DNA of 64,000 nt from Ampelomyces quisqualis (Eukaryota > Ascomycota > Dothideomycetes > Pleosporales > Phaeosphaeriaceae). Both the position numbers and the translations under genes were made by a program. The stretch covers positions 868,001 through 932,000 of the forward strand of contig JAGTXZ010000019.1 in the NCBI GenBank assembly GCA_018398575.1, in the 5' to 3' direction. The notes beneath the pieces are model-generated. The model was not told where the DNA came from and made no database searches. It saw only the letters and a list, made by a program, of their open reading frames with translations. Positions 9,802 through 19,672 of the stretch are shown here, in pieces; the stretch's first letter is position 1, and every line of letters starts with the position of its first letter.

Positions 9802-10512
9802 TCAAGCAGGGCGGAATCTCCAATCATCCCAATCCTCGTCCTCAGACTGGCTGCCATGGTCCTCATCGGCCAGGTGAGCGACTGGCGCAACGATCTCTGT
9901 GCTCGCTGCTTCTTCACGCTTTGCGCGCAATGCTTCCCTCTGTTCGCGCAGCCTCTTGACCCTCTCTTCCAGGCCCGCCATCTCGTCGAATTCGTCCTCG
10001 AGCGCCCTTGCGGCGTCCTCCTTCTCGCCCTCTATCTCCTCGTCCTTCTGCGCGCGCTGTGCACTTTGCTCTTCTCGCGCTTGGGCGGCAACCTCGGCAG
10101 CCGTCATTGGCTTTGCTTCGATCACTGCGCCGATGGAGTAATCTGCGGCAGGTCGGGCAGGCTCTTTCTTCATCGCGTCCATGAACGCATCTAGCTCAGC
10201 TTCGGCGGAGGCGTCTAGCGGCGCGGCTGGTGGGATCGAGGGTCCCGGGGTGGATGGTTCTGCCGCGTGTGCATCTTGTTGCGTTGTGGTGGCGTCGTCG
10301 TGCGTCTCGGCAGCTCCAGCGTCGAAGAAGCCGGCAGGAACACCGGCCTCCTCCTCTGTGCGCGTCCGTTTCCTCTCGGCCGTGTCCTCGTGCTCGGCCT
10401 TGCGCTTCTTCGACGACGGTGCCGCTGCAGGCGCGGCCGATGGCCTGGGGGGTTTCTGCGCCTGCTGTCTCGCAGCCCGCTGCTGACGGAGCATCGATCG
10501 CACGTCGGCCAT
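9802..10512 (-). CDS. ZNF830/CCDC16-like nuclear protein lacking the zinc finger
   Basis: Single exon of 236 aa from the ATG at 10512; an in-frame ATG at 10551 is less likely. It begins MADVRSMLRQQRAAR, the usual opening of fungal ZNF830-like proteins. It ends with an acidic coiled coil (about residues 150-205, EEFDEMAGLEERVKRLREQREAL-like) and the terminal WDDWRFRPA. In that family a C2H2 zinc finger of the CxxC..H..H type follows the first 15 residues. Here the frame goes straight into QQAQKPPRPSAAP and no Cys is present. ZNF830 relatives associate with spliceosomes and DNA-damage responses. The family call rests on the two ends and on memory, so it is moderate. The gene is divergent from BYE1. 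Confidence 0.6.
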   Translation of the reverse strand: MADVRSMLRQQRAARQQAQKPPRPSAAPAAAPSSKKRKAEHEDTAERKRTRTEEEAGVPAGFFDAGAAETHDDATTTQQDAHAAEPSTPGPSIPPAAPLDASAEAELDAFMDAMKKEPARPAADYSIGAVIEAKPMTAAEVAAQAREEQSAQRAQKDEEIEGEKEDAARALEDEFDEMAGLEERVKRLREQREALRAKREEAASTEIVAPVAHLADEDHGSQSEDEDWDDWRFRPA

Positions 10513-11057
10513 GGTGATTTGCTGGGTGGGGGTTGGTTGTCGGCGCTGCATGGCTTCACAGCGCCACGGCCCACTGCCGAAGCTCGCCGGCCAGAGTTCA
10601 GCCGGCCGGGGTCAAAGCTCCGCCATTCCCACTTCTCCTCACCTCTCGCGTCGACACCCACTCGACACAGACACACGGTGACTCTTTCACGACCCCTCGC
10701 CCCACCCCCGCGCCCTCCAGTGCGCGACTGCTGCTGACTTTCCCCCCCTCGCGTGCAGGCAGCTCGGCGCAGGCAAAAGGTGTCCGCGCACGAGAGGAAG
10801 CTACCTGACGACCGCGCGCATCTGGCAGTCGCACGCCCGACCCATCGCGCCCTCTGCGGCTACGCAGCGGCAGGAGGCATCGCGGCGCTTGGTTGCTAGT
10901 TAGAGACGGGCCCTCAGTCCATCCGCTTGTCCGCGCCGAAGCCCGGGGGACGGACGGTGGCTTTCCGTAGAGAGACTCTTGAACTTGTTGCGCACAGTGA
11001 ATAAGCTGCCTCGTGGTCGCGTCTACATCCTTGAGCCCATCACTGCGTGTCTCCACC
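10513..11057. promoter_or_regulatory. Divergent promoter region, ZNF830-like gene / BYE1
   Basis: 545 bp between two divergent starts. GC-rich with pyrimidine runs on the BYE1 side (tttccccccctcgcg, about 10739-10753). No canonical TATA box was seen. It probably carries both 5' UTRs. Confidence 0.45.
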
Positions 11058-13763
11058 ATGGCCGGTAAGCAGACACCACCCACACGCACTGCGACGACAG
11101 CCCGGCGCGCATCACCGCCAGCGCACGCCCCCAAGTCGCCGCTCGACGCTGATCGCTCTGCTGCAGACGAAACCCGGCGCTCTGGCCGCGCCAACAAGGG
11201 CCAGCACACCAAGAACCACGAAGTGCTCGACGAGCCCGCCGCGCCCAAGACCAAGGCGCAGCTCAAGGCCGACAAGAAGGGGCAGTCCAAGGGCAAGCAG
11301 GACACGCCGCGCGAACAGTCCGCGCCGTCGGAAGAGCCAGGCGACGATGAGGACGACGCCATCATTCGCTGCGTCTGCGGCGACCAGCGCGACATCCGCG
11401 GCAGACAGATGATCTGCTGCGACAGCTGCGAGGCATGGCAGCACAACAAGTGCCTGGGCCTCCCCGAGGGCGACTACTGGGAGGACAAGACATACTACTG
11501 CGAGCAGTGCCGACCCCACGACCACCAAGACCTGCTCGCCGCCATGGCCCGCGGAGAGAGGCCGTGGGCCCGCAAGAAGGGCTCCAAGCCGAAATCGCGC
11601 CCCAGTGATGCCAAGCTGGACGATAAGCCGACTACACCACAGGCATCTGTCAGCGTCCCGCCCTCCCCAGTGACCGCACAGCCAGTACAGGCGCCTGCGC
11701 CCTCTCCCGCGCCAATCTCCGTGCAGGCCGAAGACGCGTCCAACGGACAAGCTGAAGCAAAGGTACTGCATGCACTGCCACGCCACCGTGGCCAGCCCCT
11801 GCTAACGAACTCGCAGAACCTCACGGCCCATCTACAGTCACCTGTGGGCGAGAAGCGCCGTCACGAAGCGCCCCCTGAGAAGGCCAACGCGAGCAAAAAG
11901 CGCAGAAAGTCTAGCCAGCCGCAGCCGGAGAAAGCCGCGCCGCAAGCCTCACCCGCGCTCGACATCGACGGGCTGCCAGCTACACAGAAGCCATTCGCCG
12001 AGAAACTCAGGGATGTGCTAAGCCCCCTGATCAAGGCTGCTTCGGATGCCAGAGGGTTTCGCATCCCTGATGGCGAGACCCCGAAATCTCTTGCGGCTCG
12101 GTTGGCTCTGCACATCAGTCTTGCTGCTGTCGAGCACTACGGTGAGCCCGTCGCAGGAGACTCGCCTTTCTCAGCTCGACTCCGCGCCATCATGTTCAAC
12201 GTGAAGAAGAACACGATTCTGGTTGACCGCATGCTTTCTGGCAGCTTGAAGCCACAGGAGCTAGTCAGCATGCCCACGGAAGAGATGGCGAGTGAAGACA
12301 AACAGAGAGAGTTTGCCGCAATGCGTGAGGCTGCAGAGAAGCAGATGATATTGACCGAGGAAGCCGGTCCTCGCCTGCGCAAGACGCACAAGGGCGAGGA
12401 AATCGTGGGCGAGGACAACTTTGACAGCCACGAATTCAAGCAGCCAACCCAGCGTGACAAGGATCCCGGGCCAGATGACGCGCCGATGCAGTCGCCTGTG
12501 AGCTACCGCCCTCCAGAAAGTCCTGCAGATACCACGAACCCTCTTCCACTGGACACATCGGGGACCCCCACCGATAGCATGCGACGACCTTCCGCCAACT
12601 TTGATATCAATTCCGTATTCGATAAAGTCCGTTCACCACAGCATGACCAGCAGACTTTCCTGCTGCGGCGGCAAAGCTCCATGCAGAACCAGGAGAGGTC
12701 GCAGGCTCCTGTCGATGACGCAGATGTCGACCGCCTGTTGAAAGACGAAGACAACGACGTCGAAATGTCTGGCTACTCGTCTGACCCAACCGTATGCTGG
12801 CAGGGGGCCATCAACATGCAGTCGATGCAGCCCTTTGATGCCGCAGCTCGCTTCGTCGCTGGTGGCGATTTTGGCCAAGTTGTCCCATGGAACAAGCTCC
12901 TCGCAAACGTCTTGTCTGTGCAAGGCCGGATAGAGAGCTCCAAGGGCGATGACTACATCCGGGGCATAGGGCATTCGGAATCCTACGACGTTGCTATCCT
13001 TGCGTTGAGCCCGATTACCACTGATGGCCGAGGGGTCATGGATCACTTCTACACCTACTTCCAGTCACGCGGTCGATGGGGCGTAGTTCCGGTGGAGACC
13101 ACTAATGGCGGCATCATGCGTGATCTGTACATCATCCCGATCGAGGCTGGAGGTAGTAACTTGCCACCTTTCATCGACATGCTCGAGTACTGCACGATTG
13201 AAACGCCTCGCAAAGAGCGCATGCTTCTACTCGCACTTATCGCCAAGCTCCCAGAAGTCAAGCCCGAACTGCCTCCCACCGAGCACTTCGACCATCATCC
13301 CGCACAAGATGTCGTCCCGACAGCACAAATGGCACAACCGGCACCTTCAATGATTGCAGCTCCACATAAGGGACCCAGTCCATCGCCGCTCGGAAATCCT
13401 CATGTCCCTCAGTACTCGCCAATGGCTGTCAACTTCCCGCTTCCCCAGCATGGCCATGCCTATCTACCAGGCGCTGCTCATAACGGCACTCCGCAGCCGC
13501 CGCCTCCGGGCACCATTCCACGACATCACCAGGTACCCAAGGCGCTGGAGATTATGGGGCCATATATCGATGCGCCAGTCATTGCTCACATTCTCAACGA
13601 AAATCTTAACCAAAACCAGGCTGTTTCCGAACTGCAGATGATTAATTTGCGCCATATCGTCGAGAGCAACCCAGAAGCGCGAATAAAACTTGACGTGCTG
13701 ACCGACCATTTGCGCAAGAACGCGGAGACGGCAAATGTGCAGCAGCAGAGTCAAGCAGCTTGA
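11058..13763 (+). CDS. BYE1: Bye1-like PHD / TFIIS-M / SPOC transcription factor
   Basis: Exons 11058-11762 and 11817-13763 give about 883 aa. The 54-nt intron (GTACTG..GCTAAC..GCAG) is in frame, so reading through it would add 18 residues. Domain order: a basic N-terminus; a PHD finger at about residues 98-150 (IIRCVCGDQ, MICCDSCEAWQHNKC, YYCEQC); a TFIIS central domain at about 310-450 (PFAEKLRDVL to EEAGPRLRKTHKGEE); a SPOC domain at about 570-730; and a Pro-rich tail. This is the architecture of yeast Bye1, which binds H3K4me3 through the PHD finger and RNA polymerase II through the TFIIS-like domain. The start at 11058 is the first ATG in the frame with a good context (ccaccATGG). Confidence 0.92.
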   Translation: MAGKQTPPTRTATTARRASPPAHAPKSPLDADRSAADETRRSGRANKGQHTKNHEVLDEPAAPKTKAQLKADKKGQSKGKQDTPREQSAPSEEPGDDEDDAIIRCVCGDQRDIRGRQMICCDSCEAWQHNKCLGLPEGDYWEDKTYYCEQCRPHDHQDLLAAMARGERPWARKKGSKPKSRPSDAKLDDKPTTPQASVSVPPSPVTAQPVQAPAPSPAPISVQAEDASNGQAEAKVLHALPRHRGQPLLTNSQNLTAHLQSPVGEKRRHEAPPEKANASKKRRKSSQPQPEKAAPQASPALDIDGLPATQKPFAEKLRDVLSPLIKAASDARGFRIPDGETPKSLAARLALHISLAAVEHYGEPVAGDSPFSARLRAIMFNVKKNTILVDRMLSGSLKPQELVSMPTEEMASEDKQREFAAMREAAEKQMILTEEAGPRLRKTHKGEEIVGEDNFDSHEFKQPTQRDKDPGPDDAPMQSPVSYRPPESPADTTNPLPLDTSGTPTDSMRRPSANFDINSVFDKVRSPQHDQQTFLLRRQSSMQNQERSQAPVDDADVDRLLKDEDNDVEMSGYSSDPTVCWQGAINMQSMQPFDAAARFVAGGDFGQVVPWNKLLANVLSVQGRIESSKGDDYIRGIGHSESYDVAILALSPITTDGRGVMDHFYTYFQSRGRWGVVPVETTNGGIMRDLYIIPIEAGGSNLPPFIDMLEYCTIETPRKERMLLLALIAKLPEVKPELPPTEHFDHHPAQDVVPTAQMAQPAPSMIAAPHKGPSPSPLGNPHVPQYSPMAVNFPLPQHGHAYLPGAAHNGTPQPPPPGTIPRHHQVPKALEIMGPYIDAPVIAHILNENLNQNQAVSELQMINLRHIVESNPEARIKLDVLTDHLRKNAETANVQQQSQAA

Positions 13764-14169
13764 AAATGCGTATGCTATGCAGAGAGCACTGGATGGGGGT
13801 TGGATTGTTTACTGATGGTACGGCGTTTGCGGAGCTTTCAAGCTCGCTTGGTGGATTGGCACCATTGCGCTGGCGGTCTCTGTCTTTTTTCTTCTCCATT
13901 CCATCTTTGTACCTAAGCTATTCCAACACCCCCACGCAGAGCTCTTCCGTCTTCGCAACCAGAAAAAGGGAACAACGCGCGCGTCGGGGAAGCTCGAGTG
14001 GAATGCGTCAGACTCGGTAGTTTTTTTCTTTTTTTTTTGAATATGCTCTCTTGAAAGTTGCGAAATCATCCCAGTAGTAGTATTCCAAGCGATACATAAG
14101 ATCCCCCTGCGTGCGCGTGTCTTGTGATGCTAAATATAGAACTGTGCGGGCCCGAACGCTTAGCTGCGT

Positions 14170-14790
14170 GCGCCCTGGTGGTCGTTTCTCAAGCGCATGC
14201 CGCAATCCACACTTTCGAGCACAACCTGCCGTATCGAGAAGACAAGTCTCGTCATCTAGCTCCCTTTTGTCACGCGGGAGCGAAAGTATAGAGCTGGTGG
14301 GTGGTCTCTCAGGTGCATGCTGGAATCCACACTTTTCGAGCAGGACTTGCCGTATGCGGAGGCTTGGTTTATGTCGTGCGACCATGTCCATGTCGGTGAT
14401 ATGCGAGATGATGGCAGATGCGTGTTTCCATCTACGCTGTCGCGTGTGGGCCTTGCTATGCTGAGCGCTGGTCTTGTGCTCCATGGCTTCGTTGCAGCCC
14501 CACGTTGCTGTCCTGTACATGCGTGTTTCCAAACTGTCTTCAATGCACGCTTTGGGACTGGACTTGCTGTGTGCGGATTTTATGCCCTGTGGCTGGCCGT
14601 CCTACAGGGACAGGAAATCCTTGACGAGAATCGGATGCTAGAGCCGCTGGCTGCAATGTATATTCAAATATTGGTTCGCAAGACTTGCTTTATTCGGAAA
14701 GTTTATCATCTCCACCCGAACGCTCCTAATGCGGCAAGTCTGGAGAGGAGGTGTGGAATGCAGCTCCTGAGCGCGCCCGCCAAGCGTCTC
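14170..14790. repeat. Strongly diverged tandem array, period about 105-120 bp
   Basis: Related segments recur. GCATGCCGCAATCCACACTT leading to ACCTGCCGTAT (about 14197-14240), and GCATGCTGGAATCCACACTT leading to CAGGACTTGCCGTATGCGG (about 14314-14360). GCGTGTTTCC leading to CTTGCTATGC (about 14420-14462), and GCGTGTTTCC leading to CTGGACTTGCTGTGTGCGG (about 14521-14577). Finally CAAGACTTGCTTTATTCGG (about 14679-14699). A partly inverted relative lies at about 14730-14780. The alignment is by eye and the unit borders are uncertain. Confidence 0.5.
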
Positions 14791-14857
14791 AACGTTAGCG
14801 GCGCTACTCTGAGACTACTCCGTAGGTAACGTTGGGGCGATTGGGTTATTACTGCTG

Positions 14858-14905
14858 CAAGCAAGAAGCCTACGGGCTTGTTGCTTGCCGTAGGCTTCTT
14901 GCTTG
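14858..14905. repeat. Perfect 18-bp inverted repeat with 12-nt loop
   Basis: CAAGCAAGAAGCCTACGG (14858-14875) is followed after 12 nt by its exact reverse complement (14888-14905). The loop itself contains gcttg and ttgcttg, echoing the arms. No coding sequence surrounds it. Confidence 0.95.
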
Positions 14906-15010
14906 AGGACGTTGTTGTTAGGCCCGAGTATGCGAAGCACTGCAGCATGTACTCCGTACCCCGTACGGAGTACATAACGACGACGTTGCTGTTAGGCCCG
15001 AGTTTAGCTG
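14906..15010. repeat. Direct repeat flanking a 12-bp palindrome (TACGGAGTA motif)
   Basis: gttgttaggcccgagt (about 14914-14930) recurs as gttgctgttaggcccgagt (about 14985-15003). Between the copies is a perfect inverted repeat, TGTACTCCGTAC-ccc-GTACGGAGTACA (14948-14974). The TACGGAGTA core occurs again at 15157-15165 and 55434-55442. Confidence 0.8.
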
Positions 15011-15190
15011 GGGCTTTCGCGAAGGAGGCGTTTCGTAGCTGTGCAGCAATTGATGACTGCACCAGAAGTTACAAAGTACTGCACGCTTCAGACACTTGAA
15101 AGGATCAGTAATTTGCGTGACATTTTTCTGATCAGCATTAGGTGATTGCGAACATGTACGGAGTAATGAATCGTAAATTATGTGAAAGAG

Positions 15191-15292
15191 TGACACTTCG
15201 TGAGGAGTAACACTTCGTGAGGAGTAACACTTCGTGAGGAGTAACACTTCGTGAGGAGTAACACTTCGTGAGGAGTAACACTTCGTGAGGAG
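15191..15292. repeat. 17-bp tandem repeat, six copies
   Basis: The unit taacacttcgtgaggag is repeated six times head to tail with no spacers (102 bp). The first copy differs at one base (tgacac). It is a minisatellite, not a CRISPR array, because no unique spacers separate the units. Confidence 0.95.
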
Positions 15293-16480
15293 TAAGACTA
15301 TCACTGTGATCGACGGACGATGTGGTTTCTTACTGCTTTAGGTGCGTTCGCTTCACATGACAGGGGCCTTGCAAGAGTAAGACTCCCCTACAATCAACGA
15401 CCACTCAAAGACTTACAGCGATCATTTTATCAAAGAGATACTGAGATAAGCAGTAGTCAGCAAGAAAATGCCAATCTGACAGATTTCGCGAGATGGGTCG
15501 TTAACAATTTCTACAACACATCTTCGCTGTTATTGCCATCATCAACATGATATCCACCACCAAGAGGCTCAGGTTTAGTCCGGGTTTCTTGTCCTTTGAA
15601 GCACATGGACCGAGGCAGCAAACAATCATCCCCGAGATCACTGAGTCACCGAGATAGCATTGAGCCCTTGTGCTCGCATTCCTTTTCACACACCACCGAC
15701 TGAGAACAAAAGGATGGGTGACCCGACCCACCTGCGTGGCTTGCAAGACATCATTTCCACATTGCGAAAGTGCACGACTCTTGCTCTTACAGACCCGCCA
15801 TCTAGGTCTTCATCGCTGGACTTACTATCTCCACGAGGGGAATCTGAGCTGCGCTACCCCTGCATGCGCGCCACGTTTCTTTAGCGTGACGCGGCGAACC
15901 CGTCCCGGCTACGGAGTTCAACACCAAGTTATTCATGCCCCAAAGCCACGCGCAGTTTTCAGAGCTGGCGAGATCAAACATGTGATCAAGCTTCAAGGCG
16001 GTTCGACTTTATCACACGATTTTGGCCTAGATCAAGGGCGCACTAACGATGTTTGGCATTTCCTTTCCCCATATCGGTTGTGCCAAAGCGCGTTCCTGCA
16101 GAAGTGTAGCTGCTATCCGCTCCCACCAAGCTGACCGGAGGTCTTGGAGGGGACAGGTAGTGCGTTCTTGTCAAGACTGGCACAGCCGTCTGAGGTCAAG
16201 TAGACTCACATCGCTGGTTCCCCTTCACGCTCGTGGCTTGCGTCTGTCGGCTCGAGGTTTCGGGGTTGGCGAGGCACAGCTTCGCCCAGCCAAAACAATG
16301 AATGGCTTCAGTGTGGGCGCTACTAGGGGCACTGAAATAAAGCAGGCAGCTTTCCCTTGCATCTTTCGCTTTCCAACCACTTTCTGAGTTGGTTCGTGGC
16401 TTAGCAGTGTCTCTGCAGCCGTACACTCTTTTTATCCAATCGTAATTTGATACAGTCACTCGTTATACTTAATAATCAAC

Positions 16481-18935
16481 ATGCCTTCTTCGTCACTCAT
16501 CCTGGGCCTTGGCTCCCTCCTCCTCTCATCGACTGCTTTGGCTACCAAGTACCAGCAAGAGGAAAGCTATACCGGTAAGAATTGGCTCGACGCGTTCAAG
16601 TTCGAGACCTACGACTTGAACAACGGATTCGTCAACTACCTCAACGAGGAAGATGCCAAACATGAGAGACTCTACTCAGTCAGCGGCGACGATGTGTTGT
16701 TCGGTGTCGACTCCACAGAAACGCTCGACCACACCAAGGGCCCTGGTCGCAAGAGTGTCCGTCTCGAGGGCAAGAAGAACTACAACAAGGGTCTCTTCAT
16801 CCTCGATGTCAAGCGCATGCCCGGCGTCTGCGGAATGTGGCCTGCTTTCTGGTCCCTTGGACAGGAGCCATGGCCTGTCAAGGGCGAGGTATTATAGTCA
16901 TGTTTGTCATGCTGTGACAGTGAGCTGACAACCATTCAGATCGACATTATCGAGGGTGTTAATGACAACAGAGTTAACAAGTACGTCTTGCACACCGACA
17001 CCAGCTGCAAGGTCGATGGCCTCGGTCAGAGCAACCCTCAGGCCGGTCGCGACTGCGCTCTCAATACTGCCGGGTCCGCTGGCTGCGACGTCAACGAAGT
17101 GAGAAGCAACTCGTTCGGTCCGGGTTTCAACGCAAATAATGGAGGACACTATGTCATGGAGTGGGACAGCGATGCTATCAAGACTTGGTTCTTCCCTCGC
17201 GGCTCTAGCCTTCCCAGCAGCCTTACCAGCCAGAACCCTGATACCAGCGAGTTCGGTACCCCAGCTGCCAACTTCAAGGGTGACTGCAACATCGATCAGC
17301 GTTTCAAGGACCAGCGCTTCATCTGTACGTCTGCTGATTACTCACCTAACATACAATCACTCATGAAAGTTAGTCACGAACAACTTCTGTGGTGACTGGG
17401 CCGGCAATGCATACGCGAATTCTGGTTGCCCTATGCAACAGGATGATGTCACTGGCGCTACTCTCAGCCCGATGGAGTCGTGCAAGAAGTACGTCGCGAA
17501 GAATCCCAAGGCGTTCGAGGGCCAGTACTGGCAAATTGGATCATTCAAGACCTTCAACAAGAGGTCTGTCTCCAGCTCTTCCTCGGTCCACCCGTCCAGC
17601 ACCCCGGCTAGCTCGTCTTCCATCCACTCCAGCACTCCTGTTAGTTCTTCGTCTTCGCACGTTGTCAGCAGCGCCTCTTCCCATATCGTTAGCAGTGCCT
17701 CTTCCCATGCTGTCAGCAGTGCCTCTTCCCCTATCGTCAGCAGTGCCTCTTCCCTTATCGTCAGCAGCGCTTCATCCCCTATCGTCAGCAGCGCTTCATC
17801 CCCTATTGTCAGCAGCGCTTCATTCCCCATCGTCGGCAGCGCTTCATCCCCCATTGTCAGCAGCGCTAGCTCCAGCTCCCACGTCTCATCATCCAGCTCC
17901 AGCACGCCGGTACACTACTACTATGGCAACTTCAGCGCGCCAGTTTCATACTCAGTCCCAGGATACAAGAGCTCGGCATCCCTCCCAGTCTATGGTGATA
18001 ACGCGAAGAGCACTCCTTGCACTACATCAAGCGCCAATGGTGCCTTTTCCACGCCTCCGGCTTATCCGGTCTACCCTAGTTCGGCTCCCAACTACGATGA
18101 CCACCCATCTTACCCTATCAGCTCGCCAGTGAAGAACGACTACCCTTACCTTCCAAGCTTCACTCCAGTCTCACCAGTGTACCCACCCACGATCTCCAAG
18201 GCCACCTACAATGAATACTACCAGCCTCCTGTCTCCAAGACTACCATCACCACCACGTACACTACCACTTACGTTGATGTCTGTGAGACCGGCTACATCA
18301 CGAAGAGCACCACTTTCGCCGTGACCTACTGCCCAACGGCCACACCCACCCCAGGCGAACCCAGCAACCCGCCTACCTACGGCTGGGACACCAAGACGAC
18401 CGTCTGCAACAAAGGCTGCGGCGAGGGACCCAAGACCGTGACTGTCACCGTCCCGTGCACAAAGTGCGACTACGTCAAGTCCACTCCTACTCCAGCCGTA
18501 CCCAACAAGCCCGACTGCAATGGATACAACTGCAAGGGCACCGCCAGCACAACCACGACCAAGATGATCACCATGATCAAGGTCCCCGTTCCCGAGGCAC
18601 CCAGGTCTTCTCCCCCAGTGTACGGCAGTGACAAGCCTTCCTCCACGCCTTATGAGGCACCCAAGTCCACTCCCGCTAAGCCAGTCTCGCCACCAGTCGT
18701 CAGCAAGCCTGTTGTCCCTGCATCGTCGCCGGTGATCAGCAAGCCCCTTGTCCCAACTGGGACGCCGGGTAAGCCCAGCACCAACGGCACGATTGGCATC
18801 AGCGTTGGAACAGGCGTCAAGCCTACGCCGAGCAAGACTGGCTACGCGCCACCCGTGTTCACAGGTGCGGCGGCCGGCCTTCAGGCTAGTGGATTCGTCG
18901 CGATAGTTGGTGTCGTTGCTGCCATGGTCTTGTAG
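16481..18935 (+). CDS. GH16 endo-beta-glucanase with Ser-rich stalk and GPI-type end
   Basis: Exons 16481-16888, 16940-17324 and 17374-18935 give 784 aa. The introns are 51 and 49 nt. A signal peptide (about 1-21) leads into a GH16 domain up to about residue 300. Its active-site motif GEIDIIEGVND spans intron 1; the two Glu are the expected nucleophile and acid/base. After the domain comes a Ser-rich stalk with imperfect 8-residue units (SSASSPIV), then Thr/Pro-rich stretches with paired cysteines (VDVCETGYITKSTTFAVTYC). The protein ends in a short hydrophobic tail (GFVAIVGVVAAMVL) after a small-residue patch (FTGAAAG), as in GPI-anchored wall enzymes. The likely role is hydrolysis or remodelling of mixed beta-1,3(4)-glucan at the cell wall. 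The exact substrate cannot be told. Confidence 0.9.
17656..17870. repeat. 24-bp coding minisatellite in the Ser-rich stalk
   Basis: Units like tcttcccctatcgtcagcag with gcc/gct recur about every 24 bp, encoding SSASSPIV-type octapeptides with small changes (SHIV, SHAV, SLIV, FPIV). Such coding repeats change copy number readily and would vary the length of the stalk between strains. Confidence 0.85.
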
Positions 18936-19672
18936 GGACCGTGATTGATGTGTCATGCTATGGCGTGCACTTACTTGCTAGAGTAATTTAGTGTGTAATT
19001 GTAGATTTGAAGATTCAGTATCAACTTTGCTAGGTACATGTGAGATGTAGTTTGGTGTGTCAGGCGGTGTAAGTAAGCAAGAGGCAGCACCAAGTACAGG
19101 CCCAAAACGTGCAAGCAACGACCGAAAGAGGAGTTGGATTGTAACTCACTTTTGGACTTCCAACAGTCCTGAAATCTAGCTCGAAAACCCCGTGGGCAAA
19201 ATCAACCCAGGAAAAACCCCATCTTGCCCACAAATAAGTTGATCCATAGGATTGCAATTGTGGGGGTTGGAGTAGCTGAAAGGGATGAATTCATGCCCGA
19301 TACTGGTATATTCGGATGTTTGTTCACACTTGCTCTGCCCTAGCCTTGACCCAAAACAAGCCTCCTCTTCCAGACTCGGCACCCGCCCATCCATCCACCA
19401 CCTCACCCGCTCAACCCACCCATGCTCCCAATCGTCATGTATGACGTGCTGTAATCGGTCAACAAATCATTTGTCCTGTTGTCAAGTACACGAAAGAGAT
19501 TTTATGTGATTAATTTAAAAGGCGGTGATGGCGGCAAAATGGCAACTACGCAAGCTCGACCGGTAAGCTACATTAGGAACGACGGCGAATGTGTTTACAG
19601 ATCCAGGTGTCGAGGCGCAGCTTACGAGGGAAACGATTGGAGACGGGAGAAGCAGGTGAATTAAATGGCAAG
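18936..19672. other. Intergenic, convergent 3' ends of GH16 gene and MAK5
   Basis: 737 bp between two convergent stop codons. AT content is higher than in the genes. No repeat, RNA gene or conserved frame was recognised. It is presumably the two 3' UTRs plus spacer. Confidence 0.4.

Larger units (their letters stand above)
13764..16480. other. 2.7-kb gene-free, repeat-bearing region
   Basis: No supported gene lies between BYE1 and the GH16 gene. The longer frames (14008-14532 on -, 14317-14829 on +) contain no domain and overlap repeats. The region carries several unrelated repeat structures, listed separately: a diverged array of about 110 bp period, an 18-bp hairpin, a 12-bp palindrome, a short direct repeat and a 17-bp tandem array. 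The last 50 bp before 16481 contain a CCAAT box (about 16436), suited to the GH16 promoter. Confidence 0.5.

Noticed and set aside
11763..11816. Eighteen extra codons in BYE1
   Set aside because: The in-frame segment has a perfect intron layout (GTACTG, GCTAAC, GCAG) and interrupts a disordered region; treated as intron, though retention is possible.
14008..14829. Two 170-codon ORFs on opposite strands
   Set aside because: They lie over the diverged tandem array, overlap each other and show no domain, signal peptide or splice-supported extension.
15191..15292. CRISPR-like array
   Set aside because: The 17-bp units abut without spacers and this is a eukaryotic sequence; it is a minisatellite.
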